A program made the translations under genes and the position numbers. Of a stretch of DNA of 64,000 bases, positions 24,716 through 33,828 are shown piece by piece; positions within the stretch are counted from its first letter, which is position 1; every line of letters begins with the position of its first letter. The notes beneath the pieces are model-generated. The model searched no databases. It was not told where the DNA came from and saw nothing but the letters and a program-made list of their open reading frames with translations. This stretch comes from a bacterium M00.F.Ca.ET.205.01.1.1 (lineage in GTDB: Bacteria; Pseudomonadota; Alphaproteobacteria; Rhizobiales; Rhizobiaceae). The stretch is from contig SRUQ01000004.1 of the NCBI GenBank assembly GCA_004791255.1, positions 448,031-512,030 on the forward strand, given 5' to 3'.

Positions 24716-25507
24716 TCAGGCGCAGACGCGGTTACGGCCTTGCCTCTTCGCCTCGTATAATTGCCGATCGGCGCGGCGGTAGAATTGCTCCGCCGTTTCC
24801 TCGCGGTTCCAGACGGCGAGGCCGACGCTGGTGGTGATCTTGAGCCGGACATTGCCTGACAGCACCGACATGTTGGCGATCGCCTTGCGGATACGCTCGG
24901 CGAATTTGGCCAAGAGGTCGGCGTCCATGTTGGGCGTCACCACGGCGAATTCTTCGCCGCCCAGCCGCGCCACCACGTCGTGATAACGTGTCATGTCCTT
25001 GAGGCAACTGGCGACGGCCTTGAGCACCTCGTCGCCGACATCGTGGCCGTGGGTGTCGTTGACTTGCTTGAAATGATCGAGATCGAGGATCATCAGCCCG
25101 ACAGGCTTTTCGATGCGCCGGAACTCCTCGATATATTCCTTCAGCGCATCGTCGAAATAGCGCCGGTTCTGCATGCCGGTCAGGCCGTCGGTTAGCGCCG
25201 CGTGCTCCAGCGTTTCGGAGCGCGCGCTGAGCGACACGGTCATGGCGCGTAGCTTGCCTTCCTCTGTCGCCTGTTTGCGGATTAGCGGGTAGATGAAGAA
25301 GATGCCGAAGAACAGCGCGGTAGCCAGCAACACACCGGTCGCGAACAACAGCTTGTTGAGGTAGATGACTTTGTCCAGGCCCGAAGCGGTATGCAGTTCC
25401 GAGGCAAAGGATTGCAGCAATCCATAGGCATGCAGCGTCACCAGGCCGGCGGCCAGGATCACGAAGATAAAGACGAAAAATGCGGATTCCGCCTTGTGGA
25501 AACGCAT
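24716..25507 (-). CDS. Membrane-anchored diguanylate cyclase (GGDEF)
   Basis: A 263-residue GGDEF protein making the second messenger c-di-GMP. Two membrane helices (about 8-30 and 45-75) flank a short periplasmic loop, followed by the GGDEF domain with active-site GGEEF. An I-site RYHD (R-x-x-D) lies exactly five residues before it, so product inhibition is likely intact. The conserved DLDHFKQVNDTHGHDVGD motif binds metal and GTP. There is no other sensory domain, and the signal is unknown. GGGGAG precedes the start closely. Confidence 0.93.
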   Translation of the reverse strand: MRFHKAESAFFVFIFVILAAGLVTLHAYGLLQSFASELHTASGLDKVIYLNKLLFATGVLLATALFFGIFFIYPLIRKQATEEGKLRAMTVSLSARSETLEHAALTDGLTGMQNRRYFDDALKEYIEEFRRIEKPVGLMILDLDHFKQVNDTHGHDVGDEVLKAVASCLKDMTRYHDVVARLGGEEFAVVTPNMDADLLAKFAERIRKAIANMSVLSGNVRLKITTSVGLAVWNREETAEQFYRRADRQLYEAKRQGRNRVCA

Positions 25508-25612
25508 CTGCTCCCCGTCAGAAATATGCCCGTCGACCTTATGGCATGGGCGGCCTTACGGAGGGTTAATTTGGACAACCGCTACGAGAACTGTTCCTTC
25601 GAAGTCAACTTT

Positions 25613-26581
25613 TCAGGTTGTATTAGTAACCTGTGTATGGATCGTGGTTTCGAGATCGTCACCAGGACCGAGCCTCTGCCATTCCGGCCCCAGCTGATTG
25701 CGGAACCAGGTCGCCTGGCGTTTGGCATATTGCCTGGTTGCGATCTTGGCGCGCTCGACTGCCTCGGGAAAGCTTGACTGCCCGGCCATCGCCGCCTGCA
25801 GTTCGCGGACGCCGATCGCCTTCATCGCCGGCAGCGCCGGATCGAGGCCGAGGGCGACAAGCTGCCTGACCTCATCCAGCGCGCCCTTGTCGAGCATCCG
25901 GTCGAAACGGGCCTCGATGCGGCTCACCAGTGCCGCGCGGTCCGGTTCGATGACGAAGAACCGGGCGCTCGGCCTGTCGATCAACGGCCGGCCGCGCTGT
26001 GCCTGCCAGTCCAGGATCGAACGGCCCGACGCGTCGAGCACCTCCAGCGCCCGCACGATGCGCTGGCTGTCGGTGGGCTTCAACTGCATGGCGGCGCGGG
26101 AATCCTCGCGCAGCAAGATGCCATGCAGCTTCACCGCGCCTTGCTCTTTCAGCTCGTAGCGCCAGCGGTCGCGGACCCGCTGGGGAATGTCGGGCATTTC
26201 GGAAATGCCTTCCGCCAAGGCGCGAAAATAAAGCCCGGTGCCGCCGACGAAGATCGCGGGCCGTTCCAGGAGCGTGCCATCGCCGATCAGGCCCATCACG
26301 TCGCGCAGCCACGCGCCGGTGGAGTAGGCCGTACCGGGATGGACATGGCCGTAGAGAAGATGTGGCGCGCGCGCGAGTTCCGTCGCATCAGGCCGGGCAG
26401 TCAGCACATCGAGTACGGAATAGCCCTGCATGGAATCGGTGTTGACAATGACGCCGCCCGTGCGCTCGGCCAGGTCGAGCGCCAACGCCGACTTGCCGCT
26501 GGCGGTCGGCCCGGCTATCAGGATCGCGTTCTTCACGCGGCCTTCGCCCGCATCCGCACCGGAATTATCGATGCCGCTCAT
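25613..26581 (-). CDS. miaA: tRNA dimethylallyltransferase
   Basis: MiaA adds a dimethylallyl group to N6 of adenosine 37 in tRNAs that read UNN codons. The 322-residue protein has P-loop GPTASGKS (24-31), the DSMQGY segment, and GGTGLYF further on. The reading frame is open 270 codons upstream, but that part is antisense to serB and is not used. ATG 26581 would overlap the divergent serB start by 11 bases; a GTG at 26536 (VKNAILIAGP) would avoid the overlap. Promoters for the two genes must therefore lie in or across each other's 5' ends. Confidence 0.93.
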   Translation of the reverse strand: MSGIDNSGADAGEGRVKNAILIAGPTASGKSALALDLAERTGGVIVNTDSMQGYSVLDVLTARPDATELARAPHLLYGHVHPGTAYSTGAWLRDVMGLIGDGTLLERPAIFVGGTGLYFRALAEGISEMPDIPQRVRDRWRYELKEQGAVKLHGILLREDSRAAMQLKPTDSQRIVRALEVLDASGRSILDWQAQRGRPLIDRPSARFFVIEPDRAALVSRIEARFDRMLDKGALDEVRQLVALGLDPALPAMKAIGVRELQAAMAGQSSFPEAVERAKIATRQYAKRQATWFRNQLGPEWQRLGPGDDLETTIHTQVTNTT

Positions 26582-27458
26582 CGCCACGCTTGTTTCCCAT
26601 CCCGCTCGCCGCGCTCTCTCACCCTCGCTTGCGAATATGGCGTCGCGGGCGGTCAGCGCAAGCGCTGTTGTCTGGCTGGCCGAAGGGATTGCCTGCGATC
26701 TCGAATTGCCGCCGGGCGCGCAGGCCGACGAGGCGATCGTCCTCTTGCGGGCCGCGCTGGCCGCCGAACCGATCGACGTGATTGTCCAGCCCGCGCAACC
26801 CCGACGCAAGAAAATCCTGCTTGCCGACATGGATTCGACCATGATCGACCAGGAATGCATCGATGAACTGGCCGACGAGATCGGCGTCAAGGAGCGCGTG
26901 GCTTCGATCACCGCACGGTCGATGAACGGCGAGATCGCCTTCGAGCCGGCGCTGCGCGAACGCGTGGCGCTGCTCGAGGGGCTCGATGCCGCCGTCGTCG
27001 ACCGCATCGTCGCCAACCGGCTGACATTGGCTTCCGGCGGCCGCGCCCTGGTCCAGACCATGCGCGCCAACGGCGCCTGGACAGCGCTCGTCTCCGGCGG
27101 CTTCGAAGTATTCACCACGCGCATCGCCGGCATGCTCGGCTTCCAGGAAAACCGCGCCAACCGCCTGCTTGAACAGGACGGACGCTTCACCGGCCTGGTC
27201 GGCGAGCCGATCCTCGGCCGGGCCGCCAAGGCCGACGCTCTGCTCGCAATCTCGGCGCGTCTTGGCCTTACGCCAGCCGATGCCATCGCCGTCGGCGACG
27301 GCGCCAATGATCTCGACATGATCCGCCTGGCCGGAACCGGCGTGGCGCTGCACGCCAAGCCGACGGTGGCGGCACAGGCCAAGGTTCGCATCGACCATGG
27401 CGATCTTACCGCATTGCTCTATCTGCAGGGCTACCGCCAGGAAGAATTCGTGCAATGA
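26571..27458 (+). CDS. serB: Phosphoserine phosphatase
   Basis: SerB removes phosphate from O-phosphoserine in the last step of serine synthesis. The 295-residue HAD-superfamily enzyme has an N-terminal ACT-like region and the nucleophile motif DMDST (86-90, Asp86). Motif II is in TALVSGGFEVF, and motif IV is GDGANDLDMI. The start MPLIATLVSH is preferred because rhizobial SerB proteins begin similarly, even though it overlaps the miaA start by 11 bases. It overlaps the following GNAT gene by ATGA, so the two are coupled. Confidence 0.94.
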   Translation: MPLIATLVSHPARRALSPSLANMASRAVSASAVVWLAEGIACDLELPPGAQADEAIVLLRAALAAEPIDVIVQPAQPRRKKILLADMDSTMIDQECIDELADEIGVKERVASITARSMNGEIAFEPALRERVALLEGLDAAVVDRIVANRLTLASGGRALVQTMRANGAWTALVSGGFEVFTTRIAGMLGFQENRANRLLEQDGRFTGLVGEPILGRAAKADALLAISARLGLTPADAIAVGDGANDLDMIRLAGTGVALHAKPTVAAQAKVRIDHGDLTALLYLQGYRQEEFVQ

Positions 27459-28027
27459 AACCAATCCGTACCGAACGTCTTATCCTACGCAATTGGGAGG
27501 AGCGCGACCGCGAACTCTTCCACCGCATCAACTCCGACGACCGCGTGATGGAATTCTTTCCGTTCCGCCGCGACCGTGCCGAGACGGATGCCAAAATGGA
27601 CGAATTCCGCAGCTGGATCGCCGAGGACGGCTTTGGCTTTGCCGCCGCGGAAATCGCCGCGACGGGCGAATGCATAGGGTTTGTCGGCCTCCTCGAAACC
27701 GATCACGTGCCGTCCATGCCTTCCGACACAATGGAGATCGGTTGGCGCCTGGCGCCCGAATTCTGGGGCAAGGGCTATGTCACCGAGGCCGCCGAAGCCT
27801 GGCTCGCCTTTGGCTTCGAAACGCTCGACCGCGACGAAATCGTCTCCTTCGCCGTGGCCGACAATCATCGCTCCACCGCCGTCATGAAACGCCTCGGCAT
27901 GAGCGCCGACCCGGCCCGCGATTTTGACCATCCCGACATTCCGGACAGCCACCCCGCGCTCAAGCGGCATGTGTTCTACCGGCTGTCTCGCCAGAACTGG
28001 CAGGCAAGAAAAAGGGCGGCTGTCTAA
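27455..28027 (+). CDS. GNAT-family acetyltransferase (RimJ/RimL-like)
   Basis: A 190-residue acetyltransferase. Typical RimJ/RimL features are the N-terminal TERLILRNWEERDRELFHRI, the acetyl-CoA block GWRLAPEFWGKGYVTEAAEAW (W-R-x-G-K-G-Y-x-T-E-A), and the C-terminal NHRSTAVMKRLGM. Members acetylate ribosomal protein N-termini or other small molecules or proteins; the target is not known here. The ATG overlaps the serB stop (ATGA). The terminator hairpin at its 3' end includes its own stop codon. Confidence 0.88.
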   Translation: MKPIRTERLILRNWEERDRELFHRINSDDRVMEFFPFRRDRAETDAKMDEFRSWIAEDGFGFAAAEIAATGECIGFVGLLETDHVPSMPSDTMEIGWRLAPEFWGKGYVTEAAEAWLAFGFETLDRDEIVSFAVADNHRSTAVMKRLGMSADPARDFDHPDIPDSHPALKRHVFYRLSRQNWQARKRAAV

Positions 28028-28037
28028 ACCGCCCTTT
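28009..28037. terminator. Terminator shared by GNAT gene and degP
   Basis: A perfect 9-bp stem AAAGGGCGG (28011-28019) / CCGCCCTTT (28029-28037) with a loop that contains the stop codon of the GNAT gene. On the minus strand the stem is followed by a TTTTTC run, so it is a proper intrinsic terminator for degP; on the plus strand only three T follow. Confidence 0.8.
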
Positions 28038-28072
28038 CCATCAAAATCAGGTTTTTGAAGGCCCTACCGGAT

Positions 28073-29587
28073 TCAATCCATCCGGATCGTCACGAACCTC
28101 AGCTCGCCGGTCTTCGACGCCAGCATCAGCAACGCGTTCTTGCGTCCCTGCTCCTTCAGCGCACCGATCCGGTCCATGACATCCTTGGGGGTGCCGACCG
28201 ATTCCTGCGCGATCTCGGTGATCACCTCGCCCGGCTGGATGCCGCGCTCGGCGGCGGCCGAATCCTTGGCCACGTCGGTGATGACGACGCCTGAAACATC
28301 GGCGGCGATGCTAAACTTCTTGCGCGTTTCTTCGTTCAGTTCGCCGACGGTCATGCCGAGCACCGAAGCGGTCGAAACGGCCGGAGCCTTCTCGCCCTTG
28401 TCCTGATCGGTATTGCCGTCCTCGCCGCTGGCAAGCTTTTCGCCGTCCTCGAGCCGGCCGAGCGTCACCTTGACGGTCTGCTCGACGCCCTTACGCACGA
28501 TCAGCACGTCGACAGCCTTGCCGACCGGGCTTTCCGCGACCACGCGCGGCAGGTCGCGCATTTCATGGATGTCCTTGCCGTCGAACTTGATGATGACGTC
28601 GCCGGCCTGGATGGTGCCGTTGTCGACGGGTCCGCCCTTGATGACGCCGGCCACAAGCGCGCCCTTGGCGGTTGCCATGCCTAGGCTCTCGGCAATGTCG
28701 TCCGTCACCGGCTGGATGCGCACGCCAAGCCAGCCGCGCCGCGTCTCGCCATACTGGCGCAACTGCTCGACGACGCCCGAGGCAAGCTGCGAGGGAATGG
28801 AGAAGCCGATGCCGATCGAGCCGCCGGAGGGCGAAATGATCGCGGTGTTCATGCCGATGACCTCGCCGGCGCTGTTGAACAGCGGCCCGCCCGAATTGCC
28901 GCGGTTGATCGCCGCGTCGGTCTGAATGAAATCGTCATAGGGGCCGGAATTGATGTCACGGTTGCGCGCCGAGACGATGCCGACCGTGACCGTGCCGCCA
29001 AGACCGAACGGATTGCCGATCGCCATCACCCAATCGCCGACGCGCATCTTGGTGGAATCGCCGAACTTCACCGCCGTCAGCTTGTGGCCTTTCGGATCGA
29101 CCTTCAGCACCGCGACGTCGGTCTTGGTGTCTGTGCCGACCAGCGTCGCCTTCAGCGTAACGCCGTCGGAGAAATTGACCTCGATGTCGTCGGCATCGGC
29201 GATCACGTGGTTGTTGGTGACGACGATACCTTGCTCGGCATCGATGACGAAGCCCGAACCGAGCGATTGCACCTTTTGCGATCCGCCGTCCTTATCGCCA
29301 CCCCGGTTCTTGAAGAAATCGTCGAAGAAATCCTGGAACGGCGAACCTTCAGGCAATTGCGGCATCGGCACCGCGCCCGGGCCTTCCGTGCCTTTCACCG
29401 TCTGCGAGGTCGAGATGTTGACCACCGCGCCGAGCAGGCCTTCCGCCAGGTCGGCGACCGAAGCCGGCCCGTCGGCGGCCAGTGTCGGCGTCACGAAGGA
29501 CGGAACGGCCACAGTGCCGAGCAAAAGCGCCGCCACGCCGGCAACGAACGTGCGCCGAGCACCGCGCAAAAACCTATTGGATGTCAT
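28073..29587 (-). CDS. degP: Periplasmic serine protease/chaperone of the Do (HtrA) family
   Basis: A 504-residue HtrA protease with a signal peptide ending near residue 38 (cleavage after an Ala-Ala-Asp region). The trypsin-like triad is H127, D157 and S232 (NRGNSGGP). Two PDZ domains follow, near 290-370 and 410-500. It degrades or refolds damaged envelope proteins. The start MTSNRFLRG is supported by GGGAGG seven bases upstream and by the signal peptide; an ATG 84 bases earlier is in frame but has no such support. It is downstream of hflK, hflC and DUF2065, a quality-control cluster. Confidence 0.96.
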   Translation of the reverse strand: MTSNRFLRGARRTFVAGVAALLLGTVAVPSFVTPTLAADGPASVADLAEGLLGAVVNISTSQTVKGTEGPGAVPMPQLPEGSPFQDFFDDFFKNRGGDKDGGSQKVQSLGSGFVIDAEQGIVVTNNHVIADADDIEVNFSDGVTLKATLVGTDTKTDVAVLKVDPKGHKLTAVKFGDSTKMRVGDWVMAIGNPFGLGGTVTVGIVSARNRDINSGPYDDFIQTDAAINRGNSGGPLFNSAGEVIGMNTAIISPSGGSIGIGFSIPSQLASGVVEQLRQYGETRRGWLGVRIQPVTDDIAESLGMATAKGALVAGVIKGGPVDNGTIQAGDVIIKFDGKDIHEMRDLPRVVAESPVGKAVDVLIVRKGVEQTVKVTLGRLEDGEKLASGEDGNTDQDKGEKAPAVSTASVLGMTVGELNEETRKKFSIAADVSGVVITDVAKDSAAAERGIQPGEVITEIAQESVGTPKDVMDRIGALKEQGRKNALLMLASKTGELRFVTIRMD

Positions 29588-29730
29588 CGAGAAGCCTCCC
29601 GGCATTTCTGAAAGAGAAAAGCGCTTCGGCGAAAACGCCGTGTCGCGCCATGATGGCAAAAAATACGGCACGTTTGCGGCTATGACTATCGGTAGAGTGT
29701 AAATCGGGCGTTATTGCGCAAACCGCCGCC

Positions 29731-29919
29731 CTATCCGCCGCGCACCAGCCAGACAATGCCAACGCCGGCGCCGATCGCCACCAGCCCGGCGACTCGCAAC
29801 GCGATCTCCGGCATCGACAGCACCTCGCCCGCGAGCTTGCGGGCGAGGCTGGGAAAGCCGCCATAGACCAGGCCCTCGATGACGAGAACCAGGCCTAACG
29901 CCGCGAAGAAGTCCTGCAC
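29731..29919 (-). CDS. DUF2065 small membrane protein
   Basis: A 62-residue protein with two hydrophobic stretches (residues 5-25 and 40-60) and a central SLARKLAGEV segment, the pattern of the DUF2065 family. It begins six bases beyond the hflC stop and so belongs to the hflK-hflC operon. The function is unknown; in many proteobacteria it sits beside hflKC, suggesting an accessory role in the same membrane complex. Confidence 0.85.
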   Translation of the reverse strand: MQDFFAALGLVLVIEGLVYGGFPSLARKLAGEVLSMPEIALRVAGLVAIGAGVGIVWLVRGG

Positions 29920-29925
29920 CGGCCG

Positions 29926-30885
29926 TTACGGGCTGGTGCCGGGCTGTGCAGCCGGTGCGGCAGGCGCCGTCGCCGGAGGCGCGGGGGCCGGCTTGGCCGG
30001 TCCCTCCTTGCCCTCGGGGTCGCGGAAATAGCGGAAGAACTCCGAATTCGGCGACAGCACCATCGTCGTGCCGGTGTTGTCCAGCGCCGTGCCGTAGGCA
30101 TTCATCGACCGGTAGAAGTCAAAGAAGGACGGGTCACGCTTGTAGGCGTCCGCGAAGGTGGCGCTGCGCTGGGCTTCGCCCTCGCCGCGCAGGATTTCGG
30201 ACTCCTTCTGCGCCTCGGCGATGATCTCGACGACCTCGCGGTCGGCGCGGGCGCGGATGCGTTGCGCCGCTTCGTTGCCGCGTGCCCTGAGCCGCTCCGC
30301 CTCGGCCAGACGTTCGGCCTTCATGCGGTCGTAGGTCTGCTGCGAGACCTCGGCGGTGAGGTCGGTGCGGCGGATGCGGACATCCTCGATCTGCAGGCCG
30401 AGCGACGTGGCGTCGGGGCGCAACTGATCGCGCACCTCGCGCATCATCACCGCGCGCTCTTCGGAAAGCGCGGCTTCGAAGTCGCGCAGACCGTAGACAC
30501 GGCGCAAGGCGGCGTCGAGACGCGTCCTCAGCCGCGCTTCGGCGAGCTCGATCTGGCCGGACACCGCGGCGCGGAACACGCGCGGATCCGAAATACGGTA
30601 GGCAATGAAGGCATCGACCTCGTAGAACTTGCCGCCCGAAACCTGGACGCGGATGTTGTCGAGGTCGAAGCGCAGCACCCTGTTCTCGATCAGCTGCACC
30701 GTGTCGGCGTCGAAGAACGAGAACGGCGCCTTAAAGTAGATGCCGGGCTCGGTCTTGACGTCGACGATCTCGCCGAAGCGCAACACCAGCGCCTGCTGGC
30801 GCGCATTGACCACGAAGACAGACGAATAGATCAGGAACAGGATAACCGCCGCGATGACGACGAATACGGGAAGACGGTTGCCCAT
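29926..30885 (-). CDS. hflC: Protease modulator HflC
   Basis: HflC (319 residues), with HflK, forms a prohibitin-like complex that restrains the FtsH protease at the inner membrane. A single N-terminal membrane helix (about 6-25) precedes the SPFH/band-7 domain; the conserved region FVVNARQQALVLRFGEI follows the helix. A long charged coiled coil (AERLAEAERLRARGNEAAQRIRARADREV) sits in the second half. The C-terminal tail is Pro/Ala-rich. Its ATG overlaps the hflK stop by one base (TAATG). Confidence 0.95.
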   Translation of the reverse strand: MGNRLPVFVVIAAVILFLIYSSVFVVNARQQALVLRFGEIVDVKTEPGIYFKAPFSFFDADTVQLIENRVLRFDLDNIRVQVSGGKFYEVDAFIAYRISDPRVFRAAVSGQIELAEARLRTRLDAALRRVYGLRDFEAALSEERAVMMREVRDQLRPDATSLGLQIEDVRIRRTDLTAEVSQQTYDRMKAERLAEAERLRARGNEAAQRIRARADREVVEIIAEAQKESEILRGEGEAQRSATFADAYKRDPSFFDFYRSMNAYGTALDNTGTTMVLSPNSEFFRYFRDPEGKEGPAKPAPAPPATAPAAPAAQPGTSP

Positions 30886-32003
30886 TACTGGTTACCTCCC
30901 GTGGTCGCGCCCAGCGCGGCCGGAGCCGGCGCCTTCTGCTGCAATGCCGGCAGCGGCAGGTAGGGAACGACCCCTTGCCCGTTGCCCTGTTCGACTATGA
31001 CCTTGCCGGAGTCCTTCAGAACCCTCTCCATGGTTTCGAGATAGAGGCGCTTGCGCGTCACGTCGGGCGCCTTGGCGTATTCGTCATAGACCGAGATGAA
31101 GCGCTGCGCCTCACCCTCGGCTTCCTGCACGACCCGGTTCTTGTAGGCGGCCGCGTCTTCGCGGACCTGTGCGGCCTCGCCGCGCGCCTGGCCGAGTTTC
31201 TGGTTGGAGTACTGGTTGGCCTGCTCGACGAATTTGTCCTCGTCCTGCTCGGCGCGCTGCACCTCGTCGAAGGCATCGGCCACTTCGCGTGGCGGCGCGG
31301 CGTCCTCGATCGAGATAGCGTTGACCTGCAGGCCGGCCTTGTAGCCGTCCAGCGTCGTCTGGATGATCTCGCGCACCGAGGCGGCGATGCCCTGGCGGTC
31401 GTCGCGGAAGATGTCCTGCGCCGGCCGCCGGCCGACCGCCTCGCGCATGGCGCTCTCGGCGACCTGCCGCAGCATGCCGTCGGGATCGGAGACGTCGAAC
31501 AGATAGGCCCGGGGATCGGAGACCTGGTAGGCGACCGAAAACTGCACGTTGACGATGTTCTGGTCGCCTGAAAGCATCAGGCCGTTGCCACTGGTGTTGC
31601 CGCCGCCAATGTCGACGAGCTGCTCGGAAATCTTGGCCGTCTCGACGGTTTCAAGCGGCCACCAGTGGAAATGCAGGCCGGGCTGCGACAGTTCTGCCTT
31701 CGGCTTGCCGAAGCGCAGTTCAACCGCGACCTCGTCGGGCTGCACGGTATAGATTGCCTGGAACGCCCACAGCACGACCAGCACCACGCCGATCAGCCCG
31801 AATATCGCCGGATTGGCGCCGCCACCGCCCGGCAGTGCGCGCCTCAGCCTGTCCTGGCCGCGGCGGATAATGTCCTCGAGATCGGGAGGCGAGCCCTGCG
31901 GACCGCTCGGTCCCTTCGGTCCCTGCCCCCAGGGGCCTTGATTGTTGCCACCGCCGCCGCCCCACGGGCCGCCGCCTCCGCCACTTTTGTCATTCCAGGG
32001 CAT
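30885..32003 (-). CDS. hflK: Protease modulator HflK
   Basis: HflK (372 residues), partner of HflC in the FtsH-regulating complex. The cytoplasmic N-terminus is Gly/Pro/Asn-rich (residues 5-40), typical of the family, then a membrane helix (about 70-90), the SPFH domain, and a coiled coil with an EQANQYSNQKLGQARGEAAQ heptad-like pattern. It is the first gene of the hflK-hflC-DUF2065 operon. The upstream gap to folA is 168 bases and may hold a promoter. Confidence 0.95.
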   Translation of the reverse strand: MPWNDKSGGGGGPWGGGGGNNQGPWGQGPKGPSGPQGSPPDLEDIIRRGQDRLRRALPGGGGANPAIFGLIGVVLVVLWAFQAIYTVQPDEVAVELRFGKPKAELSQPGLHFHWWPLETVETAKISEQLVDIGGGNTSGNGLMLSGDQNIVNVQFSVAYQVSDPRAYLFDVSDPDGMLRQVAESAMREAVGRRPAQDIFRDDRQGIAASVREIIQTTLDGYKAGLQVNAISIEDAAPPREVADAFDEVQRAEQDEDKFVEQANQYSNQKLGQARGEAAQVREDAAAYKNRVVQEAEGEAQRFISVYDEYAKAPDVTRKRLYLETMERVLKDSGKVIVEQGNGQGVVPYLPLPALQQKAPAPAALGATTGGNQ

Positions 32004-32171
32004 AAATGTCCTTTCGCTTGGAATTCCCTCAAGCGCCGGTTGTTACAGCGCAAATCCAGTGCCTTCTTCTATAGGGACGTCAAGGCACGCTTTCAACGCG
32101 ATGCACCGCCGACCTCGGCGGTTTTGGATCGGTCGCGACCCTTTGTCGTCTTTCAATGCCCTTTTTGTCTT

Positions 32172-32690
32172 TCAAACTATCGCGCGGCGGCGCTCGTAAA
32201 CTGTATAGCGCGTCGCGTGACTGTCCTTTTCGCCCGATGGGACCTCCTGCGCGCTGACCACCCGCCAGATTTCCGGGTCGATCGGCGGGAAATGCGCGTC
32301 GCCGTCGACGGACGCCAGCACATGGGTGACGTGCAGCCGGTCGGCCAGCGGCAGCGCCTGGGCGTAGATCTCGCCGCCGCCGATGACGCAAATCTCGTCC
32401 ACCCCGCTCATGCAGCGGCCGCGCACCGTAGCTAGCTGGATCGCGGCTTCCAGCGTGTGCGCCACTTCGACGCCCTCGGCGCGCCAGGCCTTGTCGCGGG
32501 TGACGACGATGTTCAGCCGGCCCGGCAACGGGCGGCCGATGCCCTCATAGGTCTTGCGGCCCATGATGATGGGCTTGCCCATCGTATCGGCCTTGAAACG
32601 CTTGAGGTCGCTGGACAGCCGCCAGGGCAGCCCGCCGTCGCGGCCGATGACGCCGTTCTCGGCGATGGCAACATAGATTGCGACGTCCAT
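32172..32690 (-). CDS. folA: Dihydrofolate reductase
   Basis: Reduces dihydrofolate to tetrahydrofolate with NADPH. The 172-residue protein has the N-terminal VAIAENGVIGRDGGLPW (with the conserved Trp that gates the active site), then MGRKTYEGIGRPLPGRLNIVVTR, and GGGEIYAQAL near the C-terminus. The start codon overlaps the stop of the DUF4424 gene by one base (TGATG), so the two are translationally coupled. The thyA gene, often its immediate neighbour, lies 5 kb away here. Confidence 0.95.
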   Translation of the reverse strand: MDVAIYVAIAENGVIGRDGGLPWRLSSDLKRFKADTMGKPIIMGRKTYEGIGRPLPGRLNIVVTRDKAWRAEGVEVAHTLEAAIQLATVRGRCMSGVDEICVIGGGEIYAQALPLADRLHVTHVLASVDGDAHFPPIDPEIWRVVSAQEVPSGEKDSHATRYTVYERRRAIV

Positions 32691-33700
32691 CAGTTGGCGT
32701 TCCCGCTGTCGGTCGGATCAAGGATCAAAATGTCGATGTCGTGCTCGGGATAGAAATCGGTCGCCGTCATCTCGAAGCTGGTCGGCCCGACCTTCCTGAC
32801 GTTGTCGCCGCAGAACGACACCAAGGCTTTCGGATTGCCCTTGTCGACGGTCAGCTTGAACTTGCCGATACTGCCGGCCGCCCAGTTGCCGCCTGTGGTC
32901 AGGATGTAGGCGATGCGGCTCTCATTATAGGCCGGATAGCCGTCGGGATTGTCCTTGGCCGCCTTGCGCACCGCGTTCTCGAACGCGTCGTCCATGCAGT
33001 AGCGGGGTTTGTAGGCGGCGTACTGGCCCTGGAACTGGCCATCGTAGAAGAAGCTCACCGACGACGTGCCGCCGACGCTCGGCTTATAGCGGTGCGACAC
33101 GTGCACATCCTTGTTGGCGGGGAAGGTCGAACGCCACCAATAGGTCGAGCGCAATTGCCAGAACGGCGCATAGCCGGGTTTGCCCTCACCGCTGTCGTCG
33201 ACGCTGTCCTCGATGATGATGCCGCGGTTGACCCAATCGTCGGCCACCGCCTTTGGCAGTTTCGCCAGTGCCGCCTTCGCCGCGTCGCCGAACGGATTGA
33301 ACGGCACATTCTGCGCCTTCAAATCGGCGCTGATGTCGATGCCGAGCGCAAACACTTTCTGCTCGAGCTGGGGCTTGGCCGCGACGCCGTCGATCGTCAC
33401 CTCGAAGCCGAGGAAATTGTCGCTTTGATTCTCGGGGATCGCCGGCATCTCTTCGGGGTCGCCCGCAATATCGGGCATCGGGAAAGCGACGATCGCGTTG
33501 ACGTCCTTGTCGGTGTTGTTGTGGAAGACATAGTCGACCGTCACCTTTTCCGGCGAGATGAACAGGTCCTCGCTCTGCATCGCCACCGCATCGCTACGCG
33601 ACAGGATCAGGCCGCCGGTGCCGAGTTCGGCAACCGAGTCATTGGCAAGCGCGGGTGTTGCCGACAAAGCCAGCACCGCGCCTACAGCGTATCGCAACAT
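32690..33700 (-). CDS. DUF4424 family secreted protein
   Basis: A 336-residue protein with an N-terminal signal peptide (about 1-19, ending ALA-N) and no other membrane segment, so it is probably periplasmic. The sequence matches my recollection of the DUF4424 family: an early VDYVFHNNTDKDVNAIVAFPMPDI block and a late ILTTGGNWAAGSIGKFKLTVDKG. The function is unknown. It is coupled to folA (TGATG). It is divergent from cobF with a 128-base gap. Confidence 0.8.
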   Translation of the reverse strand: MLRYAVGAVLALSATPALANDSVAELGTGGLILSRSDAVAMQSEDLFISPEKVTVDYVFHNNTDKDVNAIVAFPMPDIAGDPEEMPAIPENQSDNFLGFEVTIDGVAAKPQLEQKVFALGIDISADLKAQNVPFNPFGDAAKAALAKLPKAVADDWVNRGIIIEDSVDDSGEGKPGYAPFWQLRSTYWWRSTFPANKDVHVSHRYKPSVGGTSSVSFFYDGQFQGQYAAYKPRYCMDDAFENAVRKAAKDNPDGYPAYNESRIAYILTTGGNWAAGSIGKFKLTVDKGNPKALVSFCGDNVRKVGPTSFEMTATDFYPEHDIDILILDPTDSGNAN

Positions 33701-33828
33701 GAAGGCCCCCTCGGCAAGAATGTCCTGTTGACCCTAGCTGTTTCAATGTGGCGTTTCAAAGCCCTTCCGCAGCGGATGTCGCGTATCAGTCTGGACTAAA
33801 CCTTGCCGATCGGGCAGGAGATCGCGCC

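Noticed and set aside
26582..27391. Possible 270-codon N-terminal extension of miaA
   Set aside because: It is antisense to serB and Ser/Arg-rich; MiaA homology starts at the residues just before the P-loop.
33701..33828. Cobalamin riboswitch before cobF
   Set aside because: The leader is short and no B12-box-like sequence or suitable stems were seen.
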